A stretch of DNA of 64,000 nucleotides from Thalassolituus alkanivorans (GTDB lineage: Bacteria; Pseudomonadota; Gammaproteobacteria; Pseudomonadales; Oceanobacteraceae), in contig NZ_JAJAEL010000039.1 in NCBI RefSeq assembly GCF_020447205.1, positions 203,500-267,499 of the forward strand, written 5' to 3'. The notes beneath the pieces are model-generated. The model saw only the letters and a program-made list of their open reading frames with translations. It had not been told where the DNA came from and did not search any database. This document shows, piece after piece, positions 19,466-29,067 of the stretch. Each line of letters starts with the position of its first letter. Position 1 is the first letter of the stretch. A program made the translations under genes and the position numbers.

Positions 19466-22400
19466 TCAGCCAAGCTTCTCCAGCGGCTGATATTCAGCCG
19501 GTGCGCCGACGACAAAATCGATACCAATGGAACGCAGAATTTCCCAGACGTTATTGTTGGCGCTGTATTCGGCGATGGTTTTTTTGGCCATAAAATGCGT
19601 GATTTCCTGGATGGATTTCACCAGCGCATAATCGGCTGAACTGGTATGCAGCCCGTCAATAAAGCTGTGATCGATCTTCACATAGTCAACCGGCAGGGCT
19701 TTGAGGTATTCGAATGACGATTGTCCGGTACCGAAATCCGACAGCACAAACTGGCAGCCGAGACTGCGCATTTCATGCATAAAGTCGGCAGCATCCTCCA
19801 GATTGCGGATAGCGGATGTCTCGTTCAGCTCAAAACAGAGTTTCTTCACCGGAACATCTTTTTCGCGCGCCTGCTCAAAAATATAGGCCAGCAGGCTTTC
19901 ATCATTGATGGCATGACCCGACAGGCGCAGCACAAAACGGCTGATACTCTGGGCGGCATTGGGGTGATCATGCAGCCACTGCACCAGTTGCTCCAGCGTC
20001 CAGCGGTCGAGCATATACATACGGTTGTAGTTTTCAGCGGCCTGCAGATATTCCAGTGGCGGAATCTGAGCACCATTTTTATCCCGGATGCTGATAATGA
20101 TTTCGTACTGACGGGTTCCTTTGTGGCGTTCCTGAATGGCGGTGATCGGTACGCACAGCACCTGTAACTGGTTGTTGGCCAGCGCCTGATTGAGTTTGTT
20201 GCCCCAGGCCATAAACTCATCGTGACGCAGGCGGCCGGCGTCATCGAATTCGTACTGAACGATACGTGAGCCACCTTTTTCCTTGGCAATCAGGCAGGCA
20301 GATTCGGCCTGCTCAACCAGATCGGAAGCGTCGGTGATATCGGCATTCATGGCGGCCAGGCCGACACTGATATGAATATGGAAACTGTCTGAGCCACTGC
20401 TGATGGCAGTGCCTTCTATATTTTTCTTCAGTAGTTTGATGCTGGCTTCGGCCTGCTCCATATCCGCGTGATTGAGCAGTACGGCAAACTCGTTACTGCC
20501 GATACGGGCGCACAACGCGTCTTTGCACTCTTCTTCCAGCATGGTCGCCACGGCCTGCAGGCAGGTATCCCCGCCATCGACGCCGTAGTTTTTGTTGATC
20601 AGTTTGAACTGGTCGATATCGATCATGGCCAGAGTGCAGGGTGCCGGGTTGCGCAAGCTGGCCTGGAAGCGTTCCTGTAACTGACGCAGGAAATGCTGAC
20701 GATTGGTGAGACCGGTAAGAGCGTCGATATTGGCCTGCTCAGACAGATCGCGGTAAATCTGTTGCACCAGTTTATCAACGCCCTGATCGACCGCTGATTC
20801 GTCCTGTTCGTACATCCGTTTCACCCGGCCTTCATCAAAGGCGCGGGCCAGTTCGGCCAGAGTAAAGTCGACCACTTTCATACCGCTGTGATTGACGCAG
20901 GCAAACTTGGAAGCATCCTGCGCAATCCACACCACAGACACCGCCTGATCCTGTTCCACCAGTAACAGCCAGTCGCCAATCTGCAGATTCATGGCACGGC
21001 GTACACCGCGACCTTCGGGCACCACTTCGGCGGGCTTGGCGACGAAGGTTGGCAGGTCGATGGCTTCACGGATTTCGCCCTGATTCAGATGGCTTTCGGC
21101 GGCGGCCATAATTTCGTCGTACCAGCGCTGGTGCTCCGGCAGGCTGCCATTCAGCCGATCAAGTTCGGCGCGGGCCAGCTCCATCATTGGCTGAAAGCGC
21201 TGCAGTAATTCCCGCCGGCCACTGTTGTCGGGATTAAACAGCGCAAGCACCTGACGGTAGAGCTTAACCGCACCTTTAAAGCGCTTGCTGTCCGGACCTT
21301 CGCGCAACAGCAGCAATGCCAGTATCTGTTGCCAGCCCTGCTGCAGCCATTCAACGACACAGGATGGTAGCGTCCGGTCGGAGCTGTCTTTACCGACCAG
21401 ATGTTCAATCTGGCGGCGGACCTTCTGTAATTTATGCTCGCCCTCAGCAGCCTGAGCTACGCGTTCGGCATTTTGCCGGGCTTTGCGTTCTGCGCCGCTG
21501 ACCAGACCCTGCAAGCTTTCGAGCAATTCATCGAGTGAGCTTTCATCATTGCTGATGTTGTGCACAACCGGGTCAACCAGGCTTTGCAAACGGGCTGTTA
21601 TCTGAGCTTCGCCGCTGGTGGTGAGCTGACCCAGCTTGGCCAGTTGGTTCAGTACCTGCCGGCCGGGATGGTCAGGGTTGAACAGCAGGCTGGCGTCTTT
21701 CAGCATCAGCTGCAGTAATGGCCAGCCCAGACGTTCAATAAAGGGTTTGATAAATTCGGCAACCTGATCGCTCGACAGCAGGTGCTGGGTGACGTGTTCC
21801 AGTGTGTCGATGGCGTCACGGGATTCGGCTGGCAGGCTGACGTCTTTCTCGGCCAGGGCTTTTTCAACGTGCTCGCGTACATGCCCCTGAGCCAGGCTCT
21901 GCTGTTGGGCGACATGGCTCAGAACATTGCTGATCAGTTCAGGCTCCGCTGCCGGTAAGGCATCCTGTGCCAGAGCCGCCTGTTCAAACCGTTGGTAGCG
22001 CAATTGCAGCAGATTCTGAATATTGGAATAGGCCTGGCGGGCTTCTTCCTGGTGGCGCTGGAAGTTCTGCAGGGTCTGTTCGTTATAGTGAGCCGGCTGC
22101 ATATTACGCGCAGCTGAACCTGAACCAGCGGAGCTGCTGATGGGAGAGATATTTCCTGCGCCGCTGTTACTGGAACCGCTGTTGTTACCAGAACCGTTGT
22201 TACCGGAGCCGTTGTTGCCGGAACCACTTCCTCCGCCGTTATTCTGGTTCTGTTGCGGGGCGTTTTCCTGCTTTTCCGGAGTGGGTCTCCGGTAGCGGAA
22301 GGTCAGTGGAATATCGATCTGTTTAACCAGATTCTGATACGTGGTTTGCAGGTTGCCACCGGCAATCTGTTCAAAGGTTTCAAAGGCCAGTGCCCGTGCT

Positions 22401-23239
22401 TCCTGTGGCAGCTGTAGTTTTTCCAGCGCATCGCGGAAGGCTTCGGTAACCGTGCCCGGGCCAATCGGGTTAAAGCAGTTTTCGATGCTGGCGTCGGACA
22501 GTGTGTCGAGCAGCTGACGCAGCTCGAAGGTCATGTGGGCCAGCCGTGACTGCAGGTGGGAGGAGGTCACTTTGGCCAGTAACCAGTCTTCAAATTCTGC
22601 CTGCTGTACCAGCGACAGACGCATATCGCCGCTGGCCTGCTGATTTTCAGCGCTGTATTCCGGCTTGCCTTCGGACCAGAGTTCAAGCTGACGTTTCAGG
22701 TTCTGGGTAAATTTCTGATGCAGTGCCGCAGCTTTGTCTTTCGACTGTTTTTCCAGTCGCAGCCACTGTTGCTGCTCAGTGGTGTTGCGCGCCATGTTGG
22801 CTTTGGTAAAGGTGCCTTCAAGAAATTCCGGCAGCCAGAGTTTGGGCAGACGGTCTATCAGGGCGTTGGCTTCCTGATGGAACAGCTCCAGATATTTTTT
22901 GCGCTGCTCGGGGCTGAGCTTCTTTACATTGCGGTGATTCTGGTTGAACTCCTGCAGCTGCAGAAACAGACGGTCGTCTGCTTGATGCAGGCGTACTCCG
23001 GCGTGCTGCTCGTTACAGAATACCCATTCTACTTTGACATTGGTTTTTTGCTGATCCAGTGACAGCTCCAGTGTCAGGGTGCCATTGGTATTCTGTGGCT
23101 GGCCGTGTGGCCAGAGCAGGTGCATGCCGCTTTGCGAATAGTCCAGCACCTGACAGTCGAGCGCGGTGCCGTCGGCAAATAACAGGCGTGCGTTAACGTA
23201 GGTGGAAAATCGCGGGTGTTCTCTCAGTTCGACAGCCAT
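19466..23239 (-). CDS. PilZ-DUF1631-GGDEF-EAL protein with degenerate GGDEF and EAL motifs
   Basis: A 1257-residue cytoplasmic protein. N-terminal PilZ domain (about 1-100) keeps the c-di-GMP motifs RxxxR (R6-EHP-R10) and DxSxxG (DYSQSG). A long helical region typical of DUF1631 follows, interrupted by a Gly/Asn/Ser-rich linker near 335-385. The GGDEF domain starts near 836 (ANIDALTGLTNRQHF) but the active-site motif is GSNEF (about 914-918). The EAL domain has YEIII in place of EAL (about 1045), SDFG for DDFG (1167) and AEYSA for AEGVE (1223). It is thus probably a c-di-GMP receptor with two non-catalytic output domains. No TM segments. Stands alone. Confidence 0.88.
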   Translation of the reverse strand: MAVELREHPRFSTYVNARLLFADGTALDCQVLDYSQSGMHLLWPHGQPQNTNGTLTLELSLDQQKTNVKVEWVFCNEQHAGVRLHQADDRLFLQLQEFNQNHRNVKKLSPEQRKKYLELFHQEANALIDRLPKLWLPEFLEGTFTKANMARNTTEQQQWLRLEKQSKDKAAALHQKFTQNLKRQLELWSEGKPEYSAENQQASGDMRLSLVQQAEFEDWLLAKVTSSHLQSRLAHMTFELRQLLDTLSDASIENCFNPIGPGTVTEAFRDALEKLQLPQEARALAFETFEQIAGGNLQTTYQNLVKQIDIPLTFRYRRPTPEKQENAPQQNQNNGGGSGSGNNGSGNNGSGNNSGSSNSGAGNISPISSSAGSGSAARNMQPAHYNEQTLQNFQRHQEEARQAYSNIQNLLQLRYQRFEQAALAQDALPAAEPELISNVLSHVAQQQSLAQGHVREHVEKALAEKDVSLPAESRDAIDTLEHVTQHLLSSDQVAEFIKPFIERLGWPLLQLMLKDASLLFNPDHPGRQVLNQLAKLGQLTTSGEAQITARLQSLVDPVVHNISNDESSLDELLESLQGLVSGAERKARQNAERVAQAAEGEHKLQKVRRQIEHLVGKDSSDRTLPSCVVEWLQQGWQQILALLLLREGPDSKRFKGAVKLYRQVLALFNPDNSGRRELLQRFQPMMELARAELDRLNGSLPEHQRWYDEIMAAAESHLNQGEIREAIDLPTFVAKPAEVVPEGRGVRRAMNLQIGDWLLLVEQDQAVSVVWIAQDASKFACVNHSGMKVVDFTLAELARAFDEGRVKRMYEQDESAVDQGVDKLVQQIYRDLSEQANIDALTGLTNRQHFLRQLQERFQASLRNPAPCTLAMIDIDQFKLINKNYGVDGGDTCLQAVATMLEEECKDALCARIGSNEFAVLLNHADMEQAEASIKLLKKNIEGTAISSGSDSFHIHISVGLAAMNADITDASDLVEQAESACLIAKEKGGSRIVQYEFDDAGRLRHDEFMAWGNKLNQALANNQLQVLCVPITAIQERHKGTRQYEIIISIRDKNGAQIPPLEYLQAAENYNRMYMLDRWTLEQLVQWLHDHPNAAQSISRFVLRLSGHAINDESLLAYIFEQAREKDVPVKKLCFELNETSAIRNLEDAADFMHEMRSLGCQFVLSDFGTGQSSFEYLKALPVDYVKIDHSFIDGLHTSSADYALVKSIQEITHFMAKKTIAEYSANNNVWEILRSIGIDFVVGAPAEYQPLEKLG
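22181..22225 (-). repeat. Three 15-bp tandem repeats encoding a GSGNN linker
   Basis: Units GTTGTTACCAGAACC, GTTGTTACCGGAGCC and GTTGTTGCCGGAACC (plus strand) lie head to tail and encode repeated Gly-Ser-Gly-Asn-Asn on the minus strand, inside the DUF1631 region of the large PilZ protein. Likely a length-variable flexible linker. Confidence 0.85.
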
Positions 23240-23516
23240 GTTTCAGTCCATTTATGCGGGGCAGCTTGAACTGACCCCGGTTTTGGAGCCCGGATTATCA
23301 GTATAGTCCGTCGCTCCATCCCTTCCTGTTCTGTGCAGTAATGCTGTTATATCCCGGCATTACCTGCGTTCGGGCGCACAAATACCAGCCAGTGCAGTGG
23401 CAGTATAGGGGGCCGTCAGGAATATATCTGTAAACGCATATTTTATCTGAATCCATGGCTGCGCCTACTGTTATTACGGCCAAAGTATCAGAAGGTTACG
23501 GCGTACAGACACCCGT

Positions 23517-24899
23517 TTAATCGCTGTCAGCAGATCCCGTATTGCGGTGATTATCTGCCCGCGCCTGCTTCAGTTTGCGGTACAGCGTGCGTTCACTGAT
23601 GCCCAGTTTGTGAGCCAATCTGGCATTGTCTCCCGGGTGACGGGCGGCCAGTTGGGTAAGATAAGCGCTCTCGAGCTGATCCAGTGGCATGATATCCGGC
23701 AGGCCATTGTGGGCAATCAGGGCTGCAGGATTGTTATCTGCAGCATGCTGATGCTGGCTGAACTGGTGCAGATTCAGGCGCAGGTGTTCGGGTTCAATCT
23801 GTGAGCCGTCACACAGCAGGATGGCGCGCTCAATGCGGTTGCGCAGTTCGCGGATATTGCCGGGAAAATCCTGCTGTATCAGCCAGTCGCAGGCTTCTTC
23901 TGAAAGCTGCAGAACACGGTGCTGGCTGAGTTGCTGCAACAGGTGAGTTGCCAGTGGAATGATGTCTTCCGGCCGCTCGCGCAGGGAGGGCAAAACCACG
24001 GGGAAAGGGCTGATGCGGTAATACAGATCCTGGCGGAAGGTGCCGGCGGCAACCATATCACCCAGTTGGCGGTGAGTAGCGCAAATCAGACGGAAATCGG
24101 CATGGCGCGGGGTGATGCTACCTACCGGACGGTAACTGCCGGATTCGATCAGACGCAATAACTTAACCTGCATTGGCAGCGGAATATCGCCGATTTCATC
24201 CAGAAATAACGTGCCACCACGGGCTGCTTCTACCAGTCCGGGTTTGCGGTGAGTGGCGCCGGTAAAAGCGCCTTTCTCGTGCCCGAATAATTCACTTTCA
24301 AACAGGCTTTCAGTCAGTCCTGAGCATTCTACGGTAACAAAGGGGCTGTTACGCCGCGGACTGTGGCCGTGCAGATACTGTGCGGCCAGTTCTTTACCGG
24401 TGCCGGATTCGCCCAGCAGCAGGACGCTGATATCGCTGGCGGATGCACGACTGAGCAGTTCCAGCATCTGGGTATAAGCCGGGCTGTAACCAACCATCTG
24501 TTGTTCAAACGGGCAGTCGCCATGCTGCACCGGATTCATAATTTCTACGAAGAAACGGATTTCGCCCTGCTCATCACGGATCGGGCTGATTTCAACATCC
24601 ACATGCTCACGTCCGCGGGCCGTGTTGTGAATATGCAGAATGCGCTGACGCTGGCCACTTTCGAAGCACTGACGCAGCGGGCAGGTTTCACCGGCCTGAT
24701 CGCAGGGCACCTTGTAGCCATGGGATACGTCATAGCAGTGTCGGCCGACCACATCATCATTACCGGCGAATGTGTGGCGATAGGCTTCGTTGGCGGCACA
24801 GATTTCATAATCCGGACTGAGCAGTACGGCAGGTGCGGCAATGGCATCCAGCAAAGAAGAGATGGCAGGCAGAGAGCGGTAATGTGGATTGCTGAACAT
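23517..24899 (-). CDS. Sigma-54-dependent activator with a Cys-rich PAS domain
   Basis: A 460-residue NtrC-type activator. PAS domain about 10-125; AAA+ domain about 135-365 with Walker A GESGTGKE (163-170), the sigma-54 contact loop GAFTGA (210-215) and Walker [12 protein letters not shown]; Fis-type helix-turn-helix at the C-terminus ([20 protein letters not shown]). The PAS domain holds C55, H60, C66, C73 and C78 in the pattern C-x4-H-x5-C-x6-C-x4-C, suggestive of an Fe-S cluster, haem, zinc or thiol sensor. It is divergent from cydP-cydAB, whose promoter has a near-perfect sigma-54 site, so control of the cytochrome bd operon is the obvious inference. The signal is unknown. Confidence 0.9.
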   Translation of the reverse strand: MFSNPHYRSLPAISSLLDAIAAPAVLLSPDYEICAANEAYRHTFAGNDDVVGRHCYDVSHGYKVPCDQAGETCPLRQCFESGQRQRILHIHNTARGREHVDVEISPIRDEQGEIRFFVEIMNPVQHGDCPFEQQMVGYSPAYTQMLELLSRASASDISVLLLGESGTGKELAAQYLHGHSPRRNSPFVTVECSGLTESLFESELFGHEKGAFTGATHRKPGLVEAARGGTLFLDEIGDIPLPMQVKLLRLIESGSYRPVGSITPRHADFRLICATHRQLGDMVAAGTFRQDLYYRISPFPVVLPSLRERPEDIIPLATHLLQQLSQHRVLQLSEEACDWLIQQDFPGNIRELRNRIERAILLCDGSQIEPEHLRLNLHQFSQHQHAADNNPAALIAHNGLPDIMPLDQLESAYLTQLAARHPGDNARLAHKLGISERTLYRKLKQARADNHRNTGSADSD

Positions 24900-25215
24900 A
24901 ACATGACGCCTGTGGCAGGTGATGTGTCAAATCTGGCAGTCCGTCAGTAATTTGTAAAGCATTGTCTGGGATTTATCCTGCGGTGCGGGCCTTTCAGCAC
25001 GTTTATCCGGATTGGCCTGCTCCTTGCTATGCTCTGTGCCGCCCGGCGCGGCATATGGATAGTCCGCATCCCTGCGACAAAGCATCGCAGTGCTGTTACT
25101 GATATATTGCTTTATGCTGATAAAGTTATTTTGGCATTTTATGTTTCTGTCGCGCTGCAGAGGGTCTGCCGGCCATTGCCGGCCTACGGTGTGCCACTTT
25201 TTCAAGAGAACGTTT
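24900..25215. other. Divergent control region between the sigma-54 activator and cydP
   Basis: This 316-base gap holds a sigma-54 promoter (25013-25028), a short dyad CCTG-tgg-CAGG at 24909-24919 that might be part of an activator site, and a leader of about 175 bases with a GCCGGCC-att-GCCGGCC inverted repeat (25168-25184). I found no convincing FNR/ANR box. No small gene is seen. Confidence 0.7.
25013..25028 (+). promoter_or_regulatory. Sigma-54 (-24/-12) promoter of the cyd operon
   Basis: TGGCCTGCTCCTTGCT matches the sigma-54 consensus TGGCAC-N5-TTGCW at all core positions except the CAC (here CCT). The GG (25014-25015) and GC (25026-25027) dinucleotides are exactly 12 bases apart, as required. 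It points toward cydP and would start transcription near 25038. Confidence 0.75.
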
Positions 25216-25413
25216 ATGGCAAAAAAATCCCTGTTTTCTGTACCTCTGGTGCGCGAGCTGATGGTCGTTCTGCTGATCAAGCTGGTGTTGATTTTTGCCA
25301 TCCGCATTTTCTGGTTTTCTGACCCTGTGGACATGACCAATCCGCAGGATGCTGTTTCGCAACAATTAGGTCTTTCAACTATTACCCCCTCGCAATCGGA
25401 GGATCAGCAATGA
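25216..25413 (+). CDS. cydP: CydP, putative small subunit of cytochrome bd oxidase
   Basis: A 65-residue protein with a basic N-terminus, one hydrophobic segment ([20 protein letters not shown], about 15-34) and the motif [10 protein letters not shown]. This pattern, directly before cydA, matches the family annotated as cytochrome oxidase putative small subunit CydP. The ATG at 25216 follows a weak AAGAGA site; longer in-frame starts upstream lie in the leader and lack support. Its stop overlaps the cydA start (ATGA). Confidence 0.8.
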   Translation: MAKKSLFSVPLVRELMVVLLIKLVLIFAIRIFWFSDPVDMTNPQDAVSQQLGLSTITPSQSEDQQ

Positions 25414-27014
25414 TCAGTGAGAGTCTCGTCGATTTATCGCGGCTGCAGTTTGCTATCACCGCGCTTTATCACTTTTTGTTTGTGCCATTAACGCTGGGTC
25501 TGTCATTTATTCTGGCGATTATGGAATCTGCTTTCGTGATGACCGGTAAACAGGTCTATCAGGATATGGTGAAATTCTGGGGCAAGTTATTTGGTATTAA
25601 CTTTGCCCTTGGCGTAACCACGGGCCTGACTATGGAATTTCAGTTCGGTACGAACTGGGCGTATTACTCACATTATGTGGGTGACATCTTCGGTGCACCG
25701 CTGGCGATTGAAGGCCTGATGGCGTTCTTCCTCGAATCGACCTTTATTGGTTTATTCTTTTTTGGCTGGGACCGCCTGACCCGCGTACAGCATTTAATGG
25801 TGACCTGGCTGGTGGCGATTGGCTCCAATATGTCGGCGCTGTGGATTCTGATTGCCAATGGCTGGATGCAGAATCCGGTGGGGGCAGAATTTAATTACGA
25901 AACCATGCGCATGGAAATGACTGACTTTGCTGAGGTGATTTTTAACCCGGTAGCGCAGGTTAAATTTGTACATACCGTATCTGCCGGTTATGTCACCGGG
26001 GCGATGTTTGTGCTGGCAATTTCAGCGTATTACATGCTGAAAAAACGCGACCTTCCTTTTGCCCGCCGCTCTTTTGCCATTGCCGCAAGCTTCGGTTTTG
26101 CCTCCATTATCAGTGTGATTATTCTCGGCGATGAATCCGGTTACGAAATTGGCGATGTGCAGAAAACCAAACTGGCAGCGATTGAAGCCGAATGGCATAC
26201 CCAGGAACCACCGGCAGATTTCACCCTGATTGGCTTCCCGAATCAGGAAACCATGGAAACCGATTACGCGGTTAAAATTCCGGGCGCACTGGGGTTAATT
26301 GCTACCCGTTCGGTGGATGAGGAAATTGTCGGTATTAAAGATCTGCTGAAGGAACATGAGCTGCGCATTCGTCGTGGTATCGAAGCTTATGCTCTGCTTG
26401 AAAAAATGCGTCATGGCGATAAGTCCGATCCGACGGTTGCAGCCTTTGATGCACTGAAAGACGATCTTGGTTATGGCCTGCTGCTGAAGAAATATACCAA
26501 CAATGTGGTCGATGCTACCGAAGAACAAATCAAGCAGGCGGCACAGGATACCATTCCGAAAGTAGCGCCTATGTTCTGGGCATTTCGTCTTATGGTTGGC
26601 CTTGGCTTCCTGATGCTGATTCTGATTTCACTATCGTTCTACTACAGCACACAGCACAACGTAGAAACCAAAACCTGGTTGTTAAAAGCCCTGATTATTT
26701 CGTTGCCGGCGCCGTGGATTGCCTGTGAAGTCGGCTGGTTTGTCGCTGAATTCGGTCGCCAGCCATGGTCGATTGCCGAAGTGTTACCAACGCATTTATC
26801 TGTATCAACCCGTTCGGTGGAAGATCTGTATATGAGTCTGGCAGGGTTTATCGGTTTTTATACGCTGCTGTTAATTGTCGAAATGTACCTGATGATCCGC
26901 TTTGCCCGACTGGGGCCATCCAGTCTGCATACCGGCCGTTATCATTTTGAACAGAATCACGGTGCCGGTGCGGCTATCGCCCAGCCCCAGCAAGCTGTCG
27001 CCGATCAGGCATAA
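25410..27014 (+). CDS. cydA: Cytochrome bd ubiquinol oxidase subunit I
   Basis: CydA carries haems b558, b595 and d and the quinol-oxidising Q loop. The 534 residues include His21 in [17 protein letters not shown] (equivalent of E. coli H19) and the [23 protein letters not shown] segment. About 100 more residues follow before the next hydrophobic stretch, so the Q loop is of the long, E. coli-like type. Near the end [14 protein letters not shown] is also a signature. It is a high-affinity oxygen-reducing enzyme of the inner membrane. Start overlaps cydP. Confidence 0.98.
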   Translation: MISESLVDLSRLQFAITALYHFLFVPLTLGLSFILAIMESAFVMTGKQVYQDMVKFWGKLFGINFALGVTTGLTMEFQFGTNWAYYSHYVGDIFGAPLAIEGLMAFFLESTFIGLFFFGWDRLTRVQHLMVTWLVAIGSNMSALWILIANGWMQNPVGAEFNYETMRMEMTDFAEVIFNPVAQVKFVHTVSAGYVTGAMFVLAISAYYMLKKRDLPFARRSFAIAASFGFASIISVIILGDESGYEIGDVQKTKLAAIEAEWHTQEPPADFTLIGFPNQETMETDYAVKIPGALGLIATRSVDEEIVGIKDLLKEHELRIRRGIEAYALLEKMRHGDKSDPTVAAFDALKDDLGYGLLLKKYTNNVVDATEEQIKQAAQDTIPKVAPMFWAFRLMVGLGFLMLILISLSFYYSTQHNVETKTWLLKALIISLPAPWIACEVGWFVAEFGRQPWSIAEVLPTHLSVSTRSVEDLYMSLAGFIGFYTLLLIVEMYLMIRFARLGPSSLHTGRYHFEQNHGAGAAIAQPQQAVADQA

Positions 27015-27024
27015 GGAGCAGAAC

Positions 27025-28161
27025 ATGGATTACGAAAGCCTTAAATTAATCTGGTGGGTATTAATTGGTGTGCTGCTGATTGGTTTTGCAGTGACCGACG
27101 GTTTCGATATGGGCGTAGGTGCCTTGTTACGTGTGCTCGGTAAAACTGACAGCGAGCGCCGCGTGATGCTGAATACCATTGGCCCGCACTGGGATGGTAA
27201 TCAGGTGTGGTTTATTACCGCCGGTGGTGCCATTTTTGCGGCCTGGCCGGTGGTGTATGCCGTCGCATTTTCCGGTTTTTACTGGGCGCTGTTGCTGGTG
27301 TTGTTTGCACTGTTTTTCCGTCCGGTGGGTTTTGAGTACCGCTCGAAAATGGAAGATCCGCGCTGGCGCAGTGCCTGGGACTGGGGCCTGACCATTGGCG
27401 GCGCGGTTCCGGCACTGGTGTTTGGTGTGGCCTTCGGCAATTTATTCCTCGGCGTGCCCTTTACGCTGGATGAATTTATGCGCTCCACCTATACCGGTTC
27501 ATTCTGGGCGCTGCTGAATCCGTTTGCGCTGGTGGCCGGTTTGGTCAGTCTTGGTATGCTGGCCATGCACGGTGCAACCTATCTGCAGATGCGTACCGAT
27601 GGTGACCTGCACGAGCGCGCGCGGAAAATCTCTATTCTGCTGGCGATTATCGTTGCCGTACTTTTTGCCACGGCCGGCATCTGGATTTATGCGGGAATCG
27701 ACGGTCTGGTAATTACCAGTACGATTAATACTGCCGCGGCCATGACGCCACTGGATAAAACCGTGGACGTCGCAGCGGGTGGCTGGCTGGAAAATTATTC
27801 CCGTTATCCGCTCATGATCAGCGCACCGGTAATCGCTTTTACCGGCCTGTTAATTACCGTGCTGATGTCTGCTGCTAACCGTGGTGCTCTGGCCTTTATC
27901 GGCAGCTCGCTGGCGGTAACCGGTATTATCTGTACCGCAGGTTTCAGCCTGTTTCCGTTCATTATGCCATCAAGCCTGGACCCTTCGTTCAGTCTGACGG
28001 TATGGGATGTGGTTTCCAGTCAGAAAACGCTGGGCATTATGTTCTGGGTGGCGATGTTCTTTGTACCGATTATTCTGCTGTACACCACCTGGGGCTATTA
28101 CAAGATGCGCGGTCGCTTAACCACCGCCTTTATTGAAGACAATAAATACAGCACTTACTGA
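27025..28161 (+). CDS. cydB: Cytochrome bd ubiquinol oxidase subunit II
   Basis: The 378 residues match E. coli CydB (379). I chose the ATG at 27025, with AAGGAG in front, giving MDYESLKLIWWVLIGVLLIG; a longer in-frame ORF begins inside cydA. The GFAVTDGFDMGVGALL and GPHWDGNQVWFITAGGAIFAAWP motifs are diagnostic. It lies 10 bases after cydA. Confidence 0.98.
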   Translation: MDYESLKLIWWVLIGVLLIGFAVTDGFDMGVGALLRVLGKTDSERRVMLNTIGPHWDGNQVWFITAGGAIFAAWPVVYAVAFSGFYWALLLVLFALFFRPVGFEYRSKMEDPRWRSAWDWGLTIGGAVPALVFGVAFGNLFLGVPFTLDEFMRSTYTGSFWALLNPFALVAGLVSLGMLAMHGATYLQMRTDGDLHERARKISILLAIIVAVLFATAGIWIYAGIDGLVITSTINTAAAMTPLDKTVDVAAGGWLENYSRYPLMISAPVIAFTGLLITVLMSAANRGALAFIGSSLAVTGIICTAGFSLFPFIMPSSLDPSFSLTVWDVVSSQKTLGIMFWVAMFFVPIILLYTTWGYYKMRGRLTTAFIEDNKYSTY

Positions 28162-28176
28162 GAAAGGAGACGATTT

Positions 28177-28293
28177 ATGTGGTATTTCGCCTGGATTTTA
28201 GGGGTGTTGCTGGCCTGTTCTTTTGGTCTGATTAACGCCATGTGGCTGGAAATGAACGAAAACTTCGACCGCGATGCGGACCTGAAAGAGTAA
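28177..28293 (+). CDS. cydX: CydX, small subunit of cytochrome bd
   Basis: A 38-residue single-span membrane protein starting MWYFAWILGVLLACSFGLIN, almost identical over this stretch to E. coli CydX. CydX is needed for stability and activity of cytochrome bd-I. An AAAGGAG ribosome site precedes the ATG at 28177. It sits 15 bases after cydB and 3 before the ybgE-like gene. Confidence 0.96.
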   Translation: MWYFAWILGVLLACSFGLINAMWLEMNENFDRDADLKE

Positions 28294-28296
28294 GCC

Positions 28297-28593
28297 ATGA
28301 ACGCACCGGTGGATTACAAAGCTTACGGCCCGCTGTATGCGGGCTGGGCCCGGGCGTTGTCATTACTGGCAGCGCTCGGTTTATCGGGATTATTGCTGGT
28401 GGTGCCGCATGTGGTCGCCAGCGAAACCATGAATATTGACCACGGCCTGCTGTCGCTGTGCCTGTGGGGCATCAGCGCCGGTTTTGTGCATGGTGTTGGC
28501 TATGTGCCGGAAATGAAAATCTGGCGCCTGGTGTTCAGCCCTTATATCGGCTGGCCACTGATGCTGGTTTGTGGCTGGTGGTGGATCGTCTGA
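28297..28593 (+). CDS. ybgE: YbgE-family cyd operon membrane protein
   Basis: A 98-residue protein with about three hydrophobic segments and the conserved stretch ISAGFVHGVGYVPEMKIWR followed by LVFSPYIGWPLML. This is the YbgE family found after cydX in many Gammaproteobacteria; its exact role is unknown. Start ATG is 3 bases after the cydX stop. Confidence 0.9.
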   Translation: MNAPVDYKAYGPLYAGWARALSLLAALGLSGLLLVVPHVVASETMNIDHGLLSLCLWGISAGFVHGVGYVPEMKIWRLVFSPYIGWPLMLVCGWWWIV

Positions 28594-28673
28594 CAGCTGT
28601 TGTCTGAGTGTCGGGGCTGCCATACCGGCTGTATTTCTGTATGCTTATCCGGAAATGTAAGAGGAGAACTGAC

Positions 28674-29054
28674 ATGGCATTAAGCAAAGACGATTTATTG
28701 GCCGAAGCCCGCTCTGCGGTGAATCCTGTTGATGCCGCCGCCGCTGAGGCGTTGCTGGCGAACGGCGCTGTGGTACTCGATGTACGTGAGCCGGCGGAGT
28801 TTGATATGGGCCACCTGCCGGGTGCGGTTAACGTCCCGCGCGGTGTGCTGGAATTCCGTGTCGGTGATCACCCGGCGCTGACCAATCCCCAGGCCGAGAT
28901 TCTGCTGTATTGTAAAAATGGCGGCCGCAGCACACTGGCAGCCTACACCCTGAAACGCATGGGGTTTGAGCAGGTGAAAATGCTGGTGGGTGGCTTCGAT
29001 GGCTGGAGCGGCACCGTGCATAAAGTGGAAGTTGACCCAAGCGTGTATCGCTGA
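28674..29054 (+). CDS. Single-domain rhodanese
   Basis: A 126-residue protein with the rhodanese fold markers VLDVREPAEFDMGHLPGAVN and the active-site loop YCKNGGRS with Cys80. Such proteins transfer sulfane sulfur to thiols or cyanide. The ATG at 28674 follows AGAGGAG. No signal peptide, so cytoplasmic. It is 80 bases after ybgE with no terminator visible, so it may be in the cyd transcript. Confidence 0.92.
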   Translation: MALSKDDLLAEARSAVNPVDAAAAEALLANGAVVLDVREPAEFDMGHLPGAVNVPRGVLEFRVGDHPALTNPQAEILLYCKNGGRSTLAAYTLKRMGFEQVKMLVGGFDGWSGTVHKVEVDPSVYR

Positions 29055-29067
29055 GGAGTTGCAGGCC

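Noticed and set aside
23240-23516. Gap between the PilZ-DUF1631 gene and the sigma-54 activator
   Set aside because: I looked for small genes, terminators and operators in these 277 bases and found none that I could support.
25111-25170. Second possible sigma-54 site TGGCATTTTATGTTT
   Set aside because: The -12 GC is missing (TT), so it is much weaker than the site at 25013.
26902-27024. Longer start for cydB inside cydA
   Set aside because: It would add 41 residues with no homology to CydB, and the ATG at 27025 has a strong ribosome site and the family N-terminus.
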